A DNA stretch of 64,000 nucleotides from Carettochelys insculpta (Eukaryota; Chordata; Testudines; Carettochelyidae). Each line of letters opens with the position of its first letter. The first letter of the stretch is position 1. Both the position numbers and the translations under genes were made by a program. The DNA is taken from NCBI RefSeq assembly GCF_033958435.1, contig NC_134158.1, positions 10,835,277 to 10,899,276 on the forward strand, in the 5' to 3' direction. The notes beneath the pieces are model-generated. The model searched no databases. It saw nothing but the letters and a program-made list of their open reading frames with translations, and was not told the origin of the DNA. This document shows, in pieces, positions 55,175 through 64,000 of this stretch.

Positions 55175-56330
55175 GGGGGTCCCCACCCCCAGCACCTGCC
55201 TGGGACGGGGCTCCCCGGGTCTGACCCCCCACCCCCACCCCCAGCGCCTGCCGGGGACGGGGCTCCCCGGGGTCTGACCCCCCCCACCAACCCCCAGCGC
55301 CTGCCTGGGACGGGGCTCCCCGGGGTCTGACCCCCCCCCCACCCCCATCGCCTGCCTGGGACGGGGCTCCCCGGGGTGTGACCCCCCCACCCCCATCGCC
55401 TGCCTGGGACGGGGCTCCCCAGGGTCTGACCCCCCACCCCCACCCCCAGCGCCTGCCTGGGACGGGGCTCCCCGGGGTCTGACCCCCCACCCCCACCCCC
55501 AGCACCTGCCTGGGACGGGGCTCCCCGGGGTGTGACCCCCCCACCCCCATCGCCTGCCTGGGACGGGGCTCCCCGGGGTCTGACCCCCCACCCCCCACCC
55601 CCATCGCCTGCCTGGGACAGGGCTCCCCGGGGTGTGACCCCCCACCCCCACCCCCAGCACCTGCCTGGGACGGGGCTCCCCGGGGTCTGACCCCCACACC
55701 CACCCCCATCGCCTGCCTGGGACGGGGCTCCCCAGGGTCTGACCCTCCACCCCCACCCCCAGCGCCTGCCTGGGACGGGGCTCCCCGGGGTCTGACCCCC
55801 CCACCCCCACCCCCAGCACCTGCCTGGACGGGGCTCCCCGGGGTGTGACCCCCCCACCCCCATCGCCTGCCTGGGACGGGGCTCCCCGGGGTCTGACCCC
55901 CCACCCCCACCCCCATCGCCTGCCTGGGACAGGGCTCCCCGGGGTGTGACCCCCCACCCCCACCCCCAGCGCCTGCCTGGGACGGGGCTCCCCGGGGTCT
56001 GACCCCCCCCACCCATCCACCCCCAGTGCCTGCCTGGGACGGGGCTCCCTGGGGTGTGACCCCCCCACCCCCAGCGCCTGCCTGGGACGGGGCTCCCCGG
56101 GGTCTGACCCCCCACCCCCACCCCCAGCGCCTGCCTGGGACGGGGCTCCCCGCGGTCTGACCCCCCCACCGACCCACCCCCAGCGCCTGCCTGGGACGGG
56201 GCTCCCCGGGGTCTGACCCCCACACCCACCCCCAGCGCCTGCCTGGGACGGGGCTCCCCGGGGTCTGACCCCCCCCCAACACACCCAGCGCCTGCCTGGG
56301 ACGGGGCTCCCCGGGGTCTGACCCCCCCCA
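55175..56330. repeat. Minisatellite, about 55-60-bp unit, about 20 copies
   Basis: Units of GCCTGCCTGGGACGGGGCTC, CCCGGGGT(C/G)TGACCCCCC and CACCCCCA(G/T)CGC. It lies just beyond the X/Y module. Confidence 0.93.
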
Positions 56331-57200
56331 CACCCACACTCAACGCCAGCCCCCTGGGCTGGGACCTCCCAGGGCGCAGCCCCACTCAGCCCTCTGGGAC
56401 TCGCGGCCTCGGAGCAGGCGGGTCCGTCGCACGGCCTAGGAAGCCCTCGGCAGGCAGACCGCCGGGTGCCAGCCGAGCTCTGCGGGGACCTCCCGCCCCG
56501 CTCACAGCCCCTCTGTCTCCAGATCCCCGGTGAGCTGCCCCCCAGCGCCCCTGGGCCCTTTGTCCTTGGGCAGGGGACGGTGCAGCCCCTCGGCTGAGGG
56601 GCAGGACATCTGCGCCCCTCTGGGTGGCTGCAAAGAGCAAGCAGCCTTTCCCCCGCACCCCGAGATCAACGCCGCCCAGCAGGGAAACTGAGGCACACGC
56701 TGCGTATTTATAGGACATTTCCCGGCACAATCCCTCTCCCACTGCAGAGTGGGGCTGGCTCCCCTGGAGGTCTCTGCTCCGCCAGGCTGACCGCAGCTGC
56801 CCCGCGCTGGGCTCGGGTGCGATACAGCTCCCAGGAGTCGGCGTCTCCTCTCAGCACGGCTCAGGGACGCTCTTCTACTGGGACCGCTGCTCCCTGCAGC
56901 CCCCGAGGGCCCCTCCCCGAGCTCGGAGAGGACCCAGGCGTCCGGGCTGCCAGCCCCGTTCCCCAACCCACACCCCCTCCGTGGAGGACCCCTCTGAGGG
57001 CTGTTACTGCAGCCGGAAGCGCCTCAGTCGGGCCCAGGGCCCCCGGCGCTCGGTGCTGCGCAGGCACAGAACAGCCCGGGGCCCTCAGCTCTGGGGCCAG
57101 GCTCAGAGCCAGCCCTGAGCTCCATGTCCCCGGCAGAGAGGCGGCTCCCCACGCCTGGGCCAGCGCCAGCGCCGCCCCTCAGGGCCTGGACTGCCCCGGT
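56330..57200. other. Downstream region of CD1 copy 2
   Basis: 57110-57200 matches the downstream flank of copy 1. A TATAAA word on the minus strand at 56707-56712, 490 bases past the stop, could be a weak polyadenylation signal. A SINE-head piece lies at 56925-56990. Confidence 0.4.
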
Positions 57201-57201
57201 C

Positions 57202-57399
57202 CTACGTCCCGGTAGCCCTGCAAGCAGAGAGCAGCGGGGTCAGTTATGGGGAGCCGCAGCCCCACCCCCCACCCGCACCCCCGGCGGGGACAGACTCACC
57301 TGCGTCTGCACCGCACGAGCACCGCGGCCAGGGCGGCTACGGCCAGAGCCCCCAGGGTGATGCCCACGGCCAGGCCGGGGCCCCAGCGCCTGCTGTGCT
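57202..57399 (-). CDS. CD1: CD1 copy 2 membrane and tail exons
   Basis: 57399-57300 encodes LAVGITLGALAVAALAAVLV and RCRRR without a break. The tail exon from 57217 reads ATGT and stop because of one missing G relative to copy 1. Confidence 0.75.
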
Positions 57400-60300
57400 C
57401 TGCAACGCATGTGGGGGGGAAGGGACCCTGGGAACGGGCACCCGGCTCCCGCCACCCCCTGCCAGTGCCCCTCCCATCGCCCCAGCCCGGTCCACCCCCG
57501 GCCCTGTCCTGTCCCCCTCTGCCCCTCCCTCCGGCCCATCCCCCATCGCCCCACCCACCCCCGCCCCCTCTGCCTCCTGCGCCCCCTCCCGGTGCCCCCA
57601 CCCACCCCCGCCCCCTCTGCCTGCCAGCGCCCCCATCCCCATGCCCCCACCCACCCCCGCCCTCTCTGCCTCCCAGCGCCCCTCTCCCAGTCCCCCACCC
57701 ACCCCCGCCCCCTCTGCCTCCCAGCGCCCCATCCCAGTGCCCCCACCCACCCCCGCCCCCTCTGCCTCCCAGCGCCCCATCCCAGTGCCCCCACCCACCC
57801 CACCCCCTCTGCCTGCCAGCGCCCCATCCCGGTGCCCCCACCCACCCCCGCCCCCTCTGCCTCCCTGCGCCCCATCCCGGTGCCCCCACCCACCCCCGCC
57901 CCCTCTGCCTGCCAGCGCCCCCATCCCGGTGCCCCCACCCACCCCCGCCCCCTCTGCCTGCCAGCGCCCCATCCCAGTGCCCTCACCTACCCCCGCCCCC
58001 TCTGCCTCCCTGCGCCCCATCCCGGTGCCCCCACCCACCCCCGCCCCCTCTGCCTCCCAGCGCCCCCATCCCAGTGCCCCCACCCACCCCCGCCCCCTCT
58101 GCCTCCCAGCGCCCCATCCCGGTGCCCCCACCCACCCCCGCCCCCTCTGCCTCCCAGCGCCCCATCCCGGTGCCCCCACCCACCCCCGCCCCCTCCGCTT
58201 CCCATCCCGGTGCCCCCACCCACCCCCGCCTCCTCTGCCTCCCAGCGCCCCATCCCAGTGCCCCCACCCACCCCACCCCCTCTGCCTGCCAGCGCCCCAT
58301 CCCGGTGCCCCCACCCACCCCGCCCCCTCTGCCTCCCTGCGCCCCATCCCGGTGCCCCCACCCACCCCCGCCCCCTCTGCCTGCCAGCGCCCCCATCCCG
58401 GTGCCCCACCCACCCCCGCCCCCTCTGCCTGCCAGCGCCCCATCCCAGTGCCCTCACCTACCCCCGCCCCCTCTGCCTCCCTGCGCCCCATCCCGGTGCC
58501 CCCACCCACCCCCGCCCCCTCTGCCTGCCAGCGCCCCCATCCCGGTGCCCCCACCCACCCCCGCCCCCTCTGCCTCCCAGCGCCCCATCCCGGTGCCCCC
58601 ACCCACCCCCGCCCCCTCTGCCTCCCAGCGCCCCCATCCCAGTGCCCCACCCACCCCCGCCCCCTCTGCCTCCCAGCGCCCCATCCCGGTGCCCCCACCC
58701 ACCCCCGCCCCCTCTGCCTCCCAGCGCCCCATCCCGGTGCCCCCACCCACCCCCGCCCCCTCCGCTTCCCATCCCGGTGCCCCCACCCACCCCCGCCTCC
58801 TCTGCCTCCCAGCGCCCCATCCCAGTGCCCCCACCCACTCCACCCCCTCTGCCTGCCAGCGCCCCATCCCGGTGCCCCCACCCACCCCCGCCCCCCTCTG
58901 CCTCCCTGCGCCCCATCCCGGTGCCCCCACCCACCCCCGCCCCCTCTGCCTGCCAGCGCCCCATCCCGGTGCTCCGCCCACCCCCGCCCCCTCTGCCTCC
59001 CAGCGCCCCATCCCGGTGCCCCCACCCACCCCCGCCCCCTCTGCCTCCCAGCGCCCCATCCCGGTGCCCCCACCCACCCCCGCCCCCTCTGCCTCCCTGT
59101 GCCCCCCTCCCGGTGCCCCCACCCACCCCCACCCCCTCTGCCTCCCATCCTGGTGCCCCCACCCACCCCCACCCCCTCTGCCTCCCATCCCGGTGCCCCC
59201 ACCCACCCCCGCCCCCTCTGCCTCCCTGAGCCCCATCCCGGTGCCCCCACCCACCCCCGCCCCCTCTGCCTCCCAGCGCCCCCTCCCGGTGCCCCCACCC
59301 ACCCCCGCCCCCTCTGCCTGCCAGCGCCCCATCCCAGTGCCCCCACCCACCCCCGCCCCCTCTGCCTCCCTGCGCCCCCCTCCCGGTGCCCCCACCCACC
59401 CCCGCCCCCTCTGCCTCCCTGCGCCCCCCTCCCGGTGCCCCCACCCACCCCCGCCCCCTCTGCCTGCCAGCGCCCCATCCCAGTGCCCCCACCCACCCCC
59501 GCCCCTCTCTGCCTCCCTGCGCCCCCCTCCCGGTGCCCCCACCCACCCCCGCCCCCTCTGCCTCCATCGCCCCATCCCGGTGCCCCCACCCACCCCCACC
59601 CCCTCTGCCTCCCTGCGCCCCATCCCGGTGCTCCGCCCACCCCCGCCCCCTCTGCCTCCCAGCGCCCCCCTCCCGGTGCCCCCACCCACCCCCGCCCCTC
59701 TGCCTCCCTGCGCCCCCCTCCGGTGCCCCCACCCACCCCCGCCCCCTCTGCCTGCCAGCGCCCCCATCCCCGTGCCCCCACCCACCCCCGCCCTCTCTGC
59801 CTCCCAGCGCCCCCATCCCCGTGCCCCCACCCACCCCACCCCCTCTGCCTCCCTGCGCCCCATCCCGGTGCCCCCACCCACCCCCGCCCCACTCAGGAGG
59901 GCAGGAAAGCCCCTGCCCAGGGCCATGCACCTACCCCAGGGGATCAGGAGGCCGCGGGGCCCCAGGCTGCTGTGCTGCACCCGGCAGGCGTAGCGGTGCC
60001 CGGCGCCCGGCCCCACGGCCAGGGAGCTGCGCAGCTGGTAGGTCTGGTCGGCGTTGGGCAGGATCCCGCTGGAGTCCAGCCGCCGGCCCGGCCCCACCTC
60101 CTCCCCGTCCTGCAGCCAGGCCACGCGGATGGGCCGGGGGTAGAACCCGCTGACCCGGCAAACCAGCAGGAACAGCACCAGGGGATCGGCGGGGGGAGGC
60201 GCTCGGGCGAACACCACGGCCACCGGCCGCTCTGAGACGGGGAGAGGGGCCGGCTCAGCCTGAGCCTCAGGGGCTCCCTAGCCCAGCCCAGCTCCACTGC

Positions 60301-61919
60301 CGGGGGCAGGCCTGGCCTCTGCTGCCCTGGCCGGAGCCCGGTTCTACCCCCTGCGCACCGACAGCCAGGGGATCCCCCTTCGCTCCCTGTGCTGTGCTGT
60401 ATGGCTGGGAACGGCTGCCGCGCTCCACCCCAGCCACAGCTGCATTTGCACAGCTGTATTACTAGCTCCAGTGAATCAGCCCAGTAATCCAGGAACACCT
60501 GTGTAAATAGCCACCCCCGCCCCACCCCAGAGGTGGCCGCATCACGGTCCCGGGACAGGGATTGCTGCACTGACGACCCCTAGCAGAGGCTGTGCGCAGC
60601 AGCCAGGGGCGCCCGGCCTCACCTTGCTTCTGCAGAGAGCCCTTCCCGTGCTGGATGAAGCTCCGGAGCTCGTTGACGCAGGTGGCTCGCAGGAGTGACT
60701 GAAGGGTGATGCTCGTGGTCACGTCGTGGGCGAGATAGTCCTGGGTGTAACGCGCCCACTTGTCCTGCGAGTGGACGGCCCAGGTGCCGGCGCCCGCGTC
60801 GAAGCTGACGAAGGCCTGGCCGCTCGTAGAGCCCTGGGAGGAGCCGTTGGGGTGCAGCTGGCAGCGCACCAAGCACTGGGTGACAAAGGGGTCTGGGGGG
60901 AGAGGAGGCAGGGCACAGGGGGAGGGCAGACAGGCTGAGAACCGGCAGGGAACAGGCAGGGTCTCAGGTGCAGTGCAGGTCACCAGATGGAGCAGGACTG
61001 GGGGGTGGCCCTGGCCGGAGTTGGGGGTGGGGGGGGTTCCCCTTCCAGGGCCTGTTCTGTTCTAGGTGCACCGGGATCCCCAGGCCCAGCCAGACGGGCT
61101 GGGAAATCGTCGGTGGGGATGGGGCCGTGCCACCCGTATGGGGTGCCTCGGTCACAGGGCGCCTGAGATACAGACCCTGCCCGACCAGGCCAGCAGAGGT
61201 CCCCGGGACTCGGCCCAGGGTGGGGCACACAAGGCCCCATCCCCTCCAGCGAGCTTCGGCTGCAGTCTGGCCCCAGCGCTGGGGCGTCCCCTCTGGGGAC
61301 ACCGGCTCCAAGCAGCCGAGGACCAGGGTCGGGCTGGGCTGTCCCGGCAGGACACACTTGGCTGCTGCGATGAGTGTGTCAGTTCTCAGCAGCCCAGGGG
61401 ACGACCCCGCCCCCCCAGACGGCTCCATACTCACAGCTGCGGCCCTGCTGCTGAGCTATTCTGTCACCAGCCGGATGAAGTTGAACAGGTAGCGATGTAT
61501 CACCAGCTCCAGCTCCTGCCACTGCTTGGGGGTCAGCCCCTCCCCGGGCCCAGGGCTGCAGGAAGCGGATGGGGCAGGCGCTGCAGCTCATGGCGTGGGT
61601 CTCCAGGTCGCCCAGCAGGGCCAGCCCCTCCGTGGTCGCGGCGCTGGCGGTTGTTGGAAGACGGTGGTTTGGAGAAGCCGCAGGGAGACAGACCCTGGGG
61701 AGCAAACGTGGCAGACGGGGATTCAAGGGGAGCCATCTCTGTACCACTCAGTGCAGTGTCTGGGGCTGCCCCCAACCCCCTGCCCTCCTCCCACGCCCCA
61801 GCCAGGGTCATGCCCCGCAGGGGTGCGGCTCCACAGCCCGGACCCCCGGGAGGGGCTCCCCACTGACCCGCCAGGGCCCCCCAGGCCCAGAGGGGGAGCG
61901 GGAGCAGAGAGAGCAGCAT
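57202..61919 (-). CDS. CD1: CD1-like gene, copy 2 (frame-broken)
   Basis: Second CD1-family heavy chain. Exons: signal 61919-61868 (MLLSLLPLPLWAWGALAG), alpha1 61694-61435, alpha2 60892-60623, alpha3 60231-59935, membrane 57399-57300, tail from 57217. Alpha2 and alpha3 are intact: VRCQLHPNGSS and LLRATCVNEL; RPVAVVFARAPPPAD, LVCRVSGFYPRPIRVAWLQD, GILPNADQTYQL, CRVQHSSLGPRG. Alpha1 carries breaks near 61463 (missing base), 61543 (extra) and 61650 (two extra), 260 bases in all. The tail lacks one G near 57215, which removes the YRDV motif and stops at 57202. The alpha2 exon is four codons shorter than copy 1's. The signal-exon donor is GTCAGT instead of copy 1's GTAAGT. Pseudogene and consensus error remain open. 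Confidence 0.85.
57540..59885. repeat. Minisatellite, about 47-bp unit, about 50 copies (CD1 copy 2)
   Basis: Units of CAGCGCCCCATCCCGGTGCC and CCCACCCACCCCCGCCCCCT, with a block of about 560-570 bp duplicated (near 57.9-58.4 and 58.5-58.9 kb). It fills the alpha3-membrane intron. Confidence 0.94.
59935..60231 (-). CDS. CD1: CD1 copy 2 alpha3 exon
   Basis: 297 bases, phase 1, open. It is 99 residues, about six longer than the usual C1 domain because of an APPPADPLVLF insertion-like start. Both Ig cysteines are present. Confidence 0.87.
60623..60892 (-). CDS. CD1: CD1 copy 2 alpha2 exon
   Basis: 270 bases, phase 1, fully open: DPFVTQCLVRCQLHPNGSS, FVSFDAGAGTWAV, DYLAHDVTTSITLQSLLRAT and CVNELRSFIQHGKGS. 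Cysteine spacing matches CD1. Confidence 0.85.
60893..61434. other. CD1 copy 2 intron 2
   Basis: 61220-61403 matches the pieces around the insertion in copy 1; copy 2 shows the uninterrupted state. No other feature. Confidence 0.6.
61435..61694 (-). CDS. CD1: CD1 copy 2 alpha1 exon
   Basis: Begins VSLRLLQTTVF, which supports the reading frame expected for copy 1, then is broken by two extra bases near 61650; the rest is nearly identical to copy 1 at base level. Confidence 0.78.
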
Positions 61920-62081
61920 GCTGGCAGGGGAAGGGGAGCCGGGCTCGGCGGGTGCCAGGAGGGGCCCCCTGTCCCTACACGCTCTGGGCCCTTCCCTGGG
62001 GAACAGCCCTCTCGTGAACTTCTCTTTTCTTCCGCCCCTGCTCAGCTCCGTGCCCGCAGCTGCCAGCCCAGCCAATCAGGG

Positions 62082-62089
62082 CCCCAGCG
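62082..62089 (-). promoter_or_regulatory. CD1: Inverted CCAAT upstream of CD1 copy 2
   Basis: CTGATTGG on the minus strand, 163 bases before the ATG, matching the position type of copy 1. Confidence 0.5.
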
Positions 62090-62360
62090 AGTCGGGGTGC
62101 GCAGGGGAGGGGGTTCCCCTGCAGCACGAGCAGAACTGGGCTCCTTTCCCAGGCTCGGTGCCGGCAAGACTCCCCCTCAGACTCCCGCAGCCTGTGGTGT
62201 GGCGGCTCCCAGCACAGCCCCTCCGCTGCCCTGGGGCAATGGAACCAGCCCCGCCCGCCAGGGGAGAGCCCCCACTGTCCCCCCGTCCCCTGCAGCCCAG
62301 CCCCCTAGCGCTGCCCTGGGGCAATGGAACCAGCCCCGCCCACCAGGGGGAGAGCCCCCT

Positions 62361-62780
62361 TGTGATGGGGTTCAGGGGTCCCCCTGCACTGCACCCCGTC
62401 CGCTGGCAGGAGAGACTCTCACTCAGCAGGTACAACAGGAGGTTTATCAGGCAACAGATGTCCAGTTTCTCACAGAAGCGTCAGTACAGCAGCCAGAGAC
62501 AGTCCTTCCAACCTGTCCTGGGGAGAGGAGCCCGAGGGGGGCCCCTCTGGGGTGTAGCTTCCCCCTCCTCAGGCTGGCGCCTTCCAGCTCTCCTTTTCCT
62601 AGCCTCTAACTGCCGCCCCCGATTCAAAAAACCCCTCTCAGCTCCTCCCTGCTCTTTGTTCAGGCAGAGGTGTTACCTGCCAGTTGTAGCCCCAGCGTCA
62701 TCCTTAGCCACTGGGAGCTGCTGCTTGCCTCAGACATCCAGCCTGACTCACACATGCACCCCCCCCCCCACTCCATCACA
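62361..62780 (-). mobile_element. Solo LTR, complete
   Basis: 420 bases from TGTGATGGGG to CTCCATCACA. GGAGGTTTATCAGG holds a degraded signal. Same subfamily as 49610-50030 and 14001-14382. The flanks (CCCCT and GTTAT) do not match, so one side has been replaced by the minisatellite that begins right at its end. Confidence 0.82.
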
Positions 62781-63885
62781 GTTATAGTAGGGTCGCTGGG
62801 GGCAGGTGGGTTTGTTATTGTAGGGTCGCTGGGGCAGGTGGGTTTGTTATTGTAGGGTTCCTGTGGAGGTGGGTTTGTTATAGTAGGGTTGCTGGGGGCA
62901 GGTGGGTTTGTTATTGTCGGGTTGCTGTGGAGGTGGGTTTGTTATTGTAGGGTTGCTGTGGAGGTGGGTTTGTTATTGTAGGGTTGCTGGGGGCAGGTGG
63001 GTTTGTTATTGTAGGGTCGCTGGGGCAGGTGGGTTTGTTATTGTCAGGTCGCTGGGGGCAGGTGGGTTTGTTATTGTAGGGTCGCTGGGGCAGGTGGGTT
63101 TGTTATTGTCAGGTCGCTGGGGGCAGGTGGGTTTGTTATTGTAGGGTCGCTGGGGGCAGGTGGGTTTGTTATTGTAGGGTTCCTGTGGAGGTGGGTTTGT
63201 TATAGTAGGGTTGCTGGGGGCAGGTGGGTTTGTTATTGTCGGGTTGCTGTGGAGGTGGGTTTGTTATTGTAGGGTTGCTGAGGGCAGGTGGGTTTGTTAT
63301 TGTAGGGTTCCTGTGGAGGTGGGTTTGTTATAGTAGGGTTGCTGGGGGCAGGTGGGTTTGTTATTGTCGGGTTGCTGTGGAGGTGGGTTTGTTATTGTCG
63401 GGTTGCTGGGGGCAGGTGGGTTTGTTATTGTCAGGTGCTGGGGGCAGGTGGGTTTGTTATTGTAGGGTCGCTGGGGCAGGTGGGTTTGTTATTGTCGGGT
63501 TGCTGTGGAGGTGGGTTTGTTATTGTAGGGTTGCTGGGGGCAGGTGGGTTTGTTATTGTAGGGTTCCTGTGGAGGTGGGTTTGTTATAGTAGGGTTGCTG
63601 GGGGCAGGTGGGTTTGTTATTGTCGGGTTGCTGTGGAGGTGGGTTTGTTATTGTCGGGTTGCTGGGGGCAGGTGGGTTTGTTATTGTCAGGTGCTGGGGG
63701 CAGGTGGGTTTGTTATTGTAGGGTCGCTGGGGCAGGTGGGTTTGTTATTGTCAGGTGCTGTGGAGGTGGGTTTGTTATTGTAGGGTTGCTGTGGAGGTGG
63801 GTTTGTTATTGTAGGGTTGCTGGGGGCAGGTGGGTTTGTTATTGTAGGGTCGCTGTGGAGGTGGGTTTGTTATTGTAGGGTTGCA
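62781..63885. repeat. Minisatellite, about 33-bp unit, about 33 copies
   Basis: Units of GTTATTGTAGGGTCGCTGGG and GGCAGGTGGGTTT, with TCCTGTGGAGG and TTGCTGTGGAGG variants in repeated blocks of about 250 bp. A single word GTTATTGTAGGGTCG lies at 55131, before the CD1 copy 1/2 spacer array. 63886-64000 is unique, nothing recognised. Confidence 0.93.
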
Positions 63886-64000
63886 CCTCAGTGCTACCTC
63901 ACGACGCCACTGACTCGCAATGAGGATCTCTCCTTGGTTCCAGTAGAAATTCCCCCCCCCGTGGGAGGGGTCCCCAGGGGTCACAGCTGTTCTGGGGGTG

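Noticed and set aside
56705..56716. TATA box on the minus strand (CTATAAATA)
   Set aside because: No first exon follows to the left, only minisatellite; a weak polyadenylation signal of CD1 copy 2 is as likely.
57246..60235. Open frames of 850-950 codons on both strands
   Set aside because: Translation of the 47-bp minisatellite in the CD1 copy 2 intron; the unit has no stop in several frames.
45170..61919. MHC class II alpha/beta or DM identity for the two minus-strand genes
   Set aside because: Three extracellular domains, the GCELHPNGT and FLQPW motifs and the YRDV tail fit CD1 rather than class II.
63775..63984. Minus-strand frame with GEILIASQWRREVALRCN
   Set aside because: Too short, no recognised family, and it runs straight into the minisatellite.

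Overview
The window is about 64 kb of very GC-rich vertebrate DNA that looks like an MHC region. It holds four recognisable genes: the 5' half of tenascin-X (TNXB, minus strand, 0.2-13.6 kb), one complete MHC class I heavy-chain gene (plus strand, 34.2-39.3 kb) and two tandem CD1-like genes (minus strand, 45.2-52.1 kb and 57.2-61.9 kb). The genes have phase-1 introns, AATAAA signals and GT-AG junctions, so the source is an animal nuclear genome. CD1 genes beside class I and tenascin-X, solo LTRs, and arrays built from a tRNA-SINE head beginning with a TAGTGGTTAGAGC-like A box suggest a sauropsid, most likely a turtle or crocodilian. The species cannot be fixed from the sequence alone.

Layout. 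At 0.2-17.3 kb lie eleven coding exons of TNXB (signal peptide and coiled coil, 3.5 EGF repeats, eight FN3 domains, the last three nearly identical) plus a probable CpG-rich 5' UTR exon. The gene runs off the left edge. At 14-34 kb there is no convincing gene: minisatellites (one 4.3 kb array of a 46-bp unit, one 2.6 kb array of GACA-rich units), arrays of SINE heads and LTR fragments. At 34.1-39.3 kb is the class I gene, with an interferon-response-type promoter element close to its start, seven coding exons and a 3' UTR exon. At 39.3-45 kb are more minisatellites, a zinc-finger remnant and a copy of a segment that also occurs 14.84 kb upstream, so the class I gene sits between direct repeats. 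At 45-62 kb are the two CD1-like genes. Their alpha1, alpha3 and membrane exons are almost identical while their alpha2 exons differ strongly. Several exons carry one- or two-base frame breaks. At 62.4-64 kb are a solo LTR and a minisatellite.

Function. The class I and CD1 products should present antigens (peptides and lipids respectively) with beta-2-microglobulin at the cell surface and in endosomes. Tenascin-X is an extracellular matrix glycoprotein and a usual class III neighbour. The most unusual features are minisatellites that have captured exon-intron junctions and so multiply splice donor sites in TNXB and in the class I gene, the mosaic divergence of the CD1 pair, and an orphan X-box/Y-box promoter module between the CD1 copies. 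Exon boundaries come from reading splice consensus and phase, not from transcripts.
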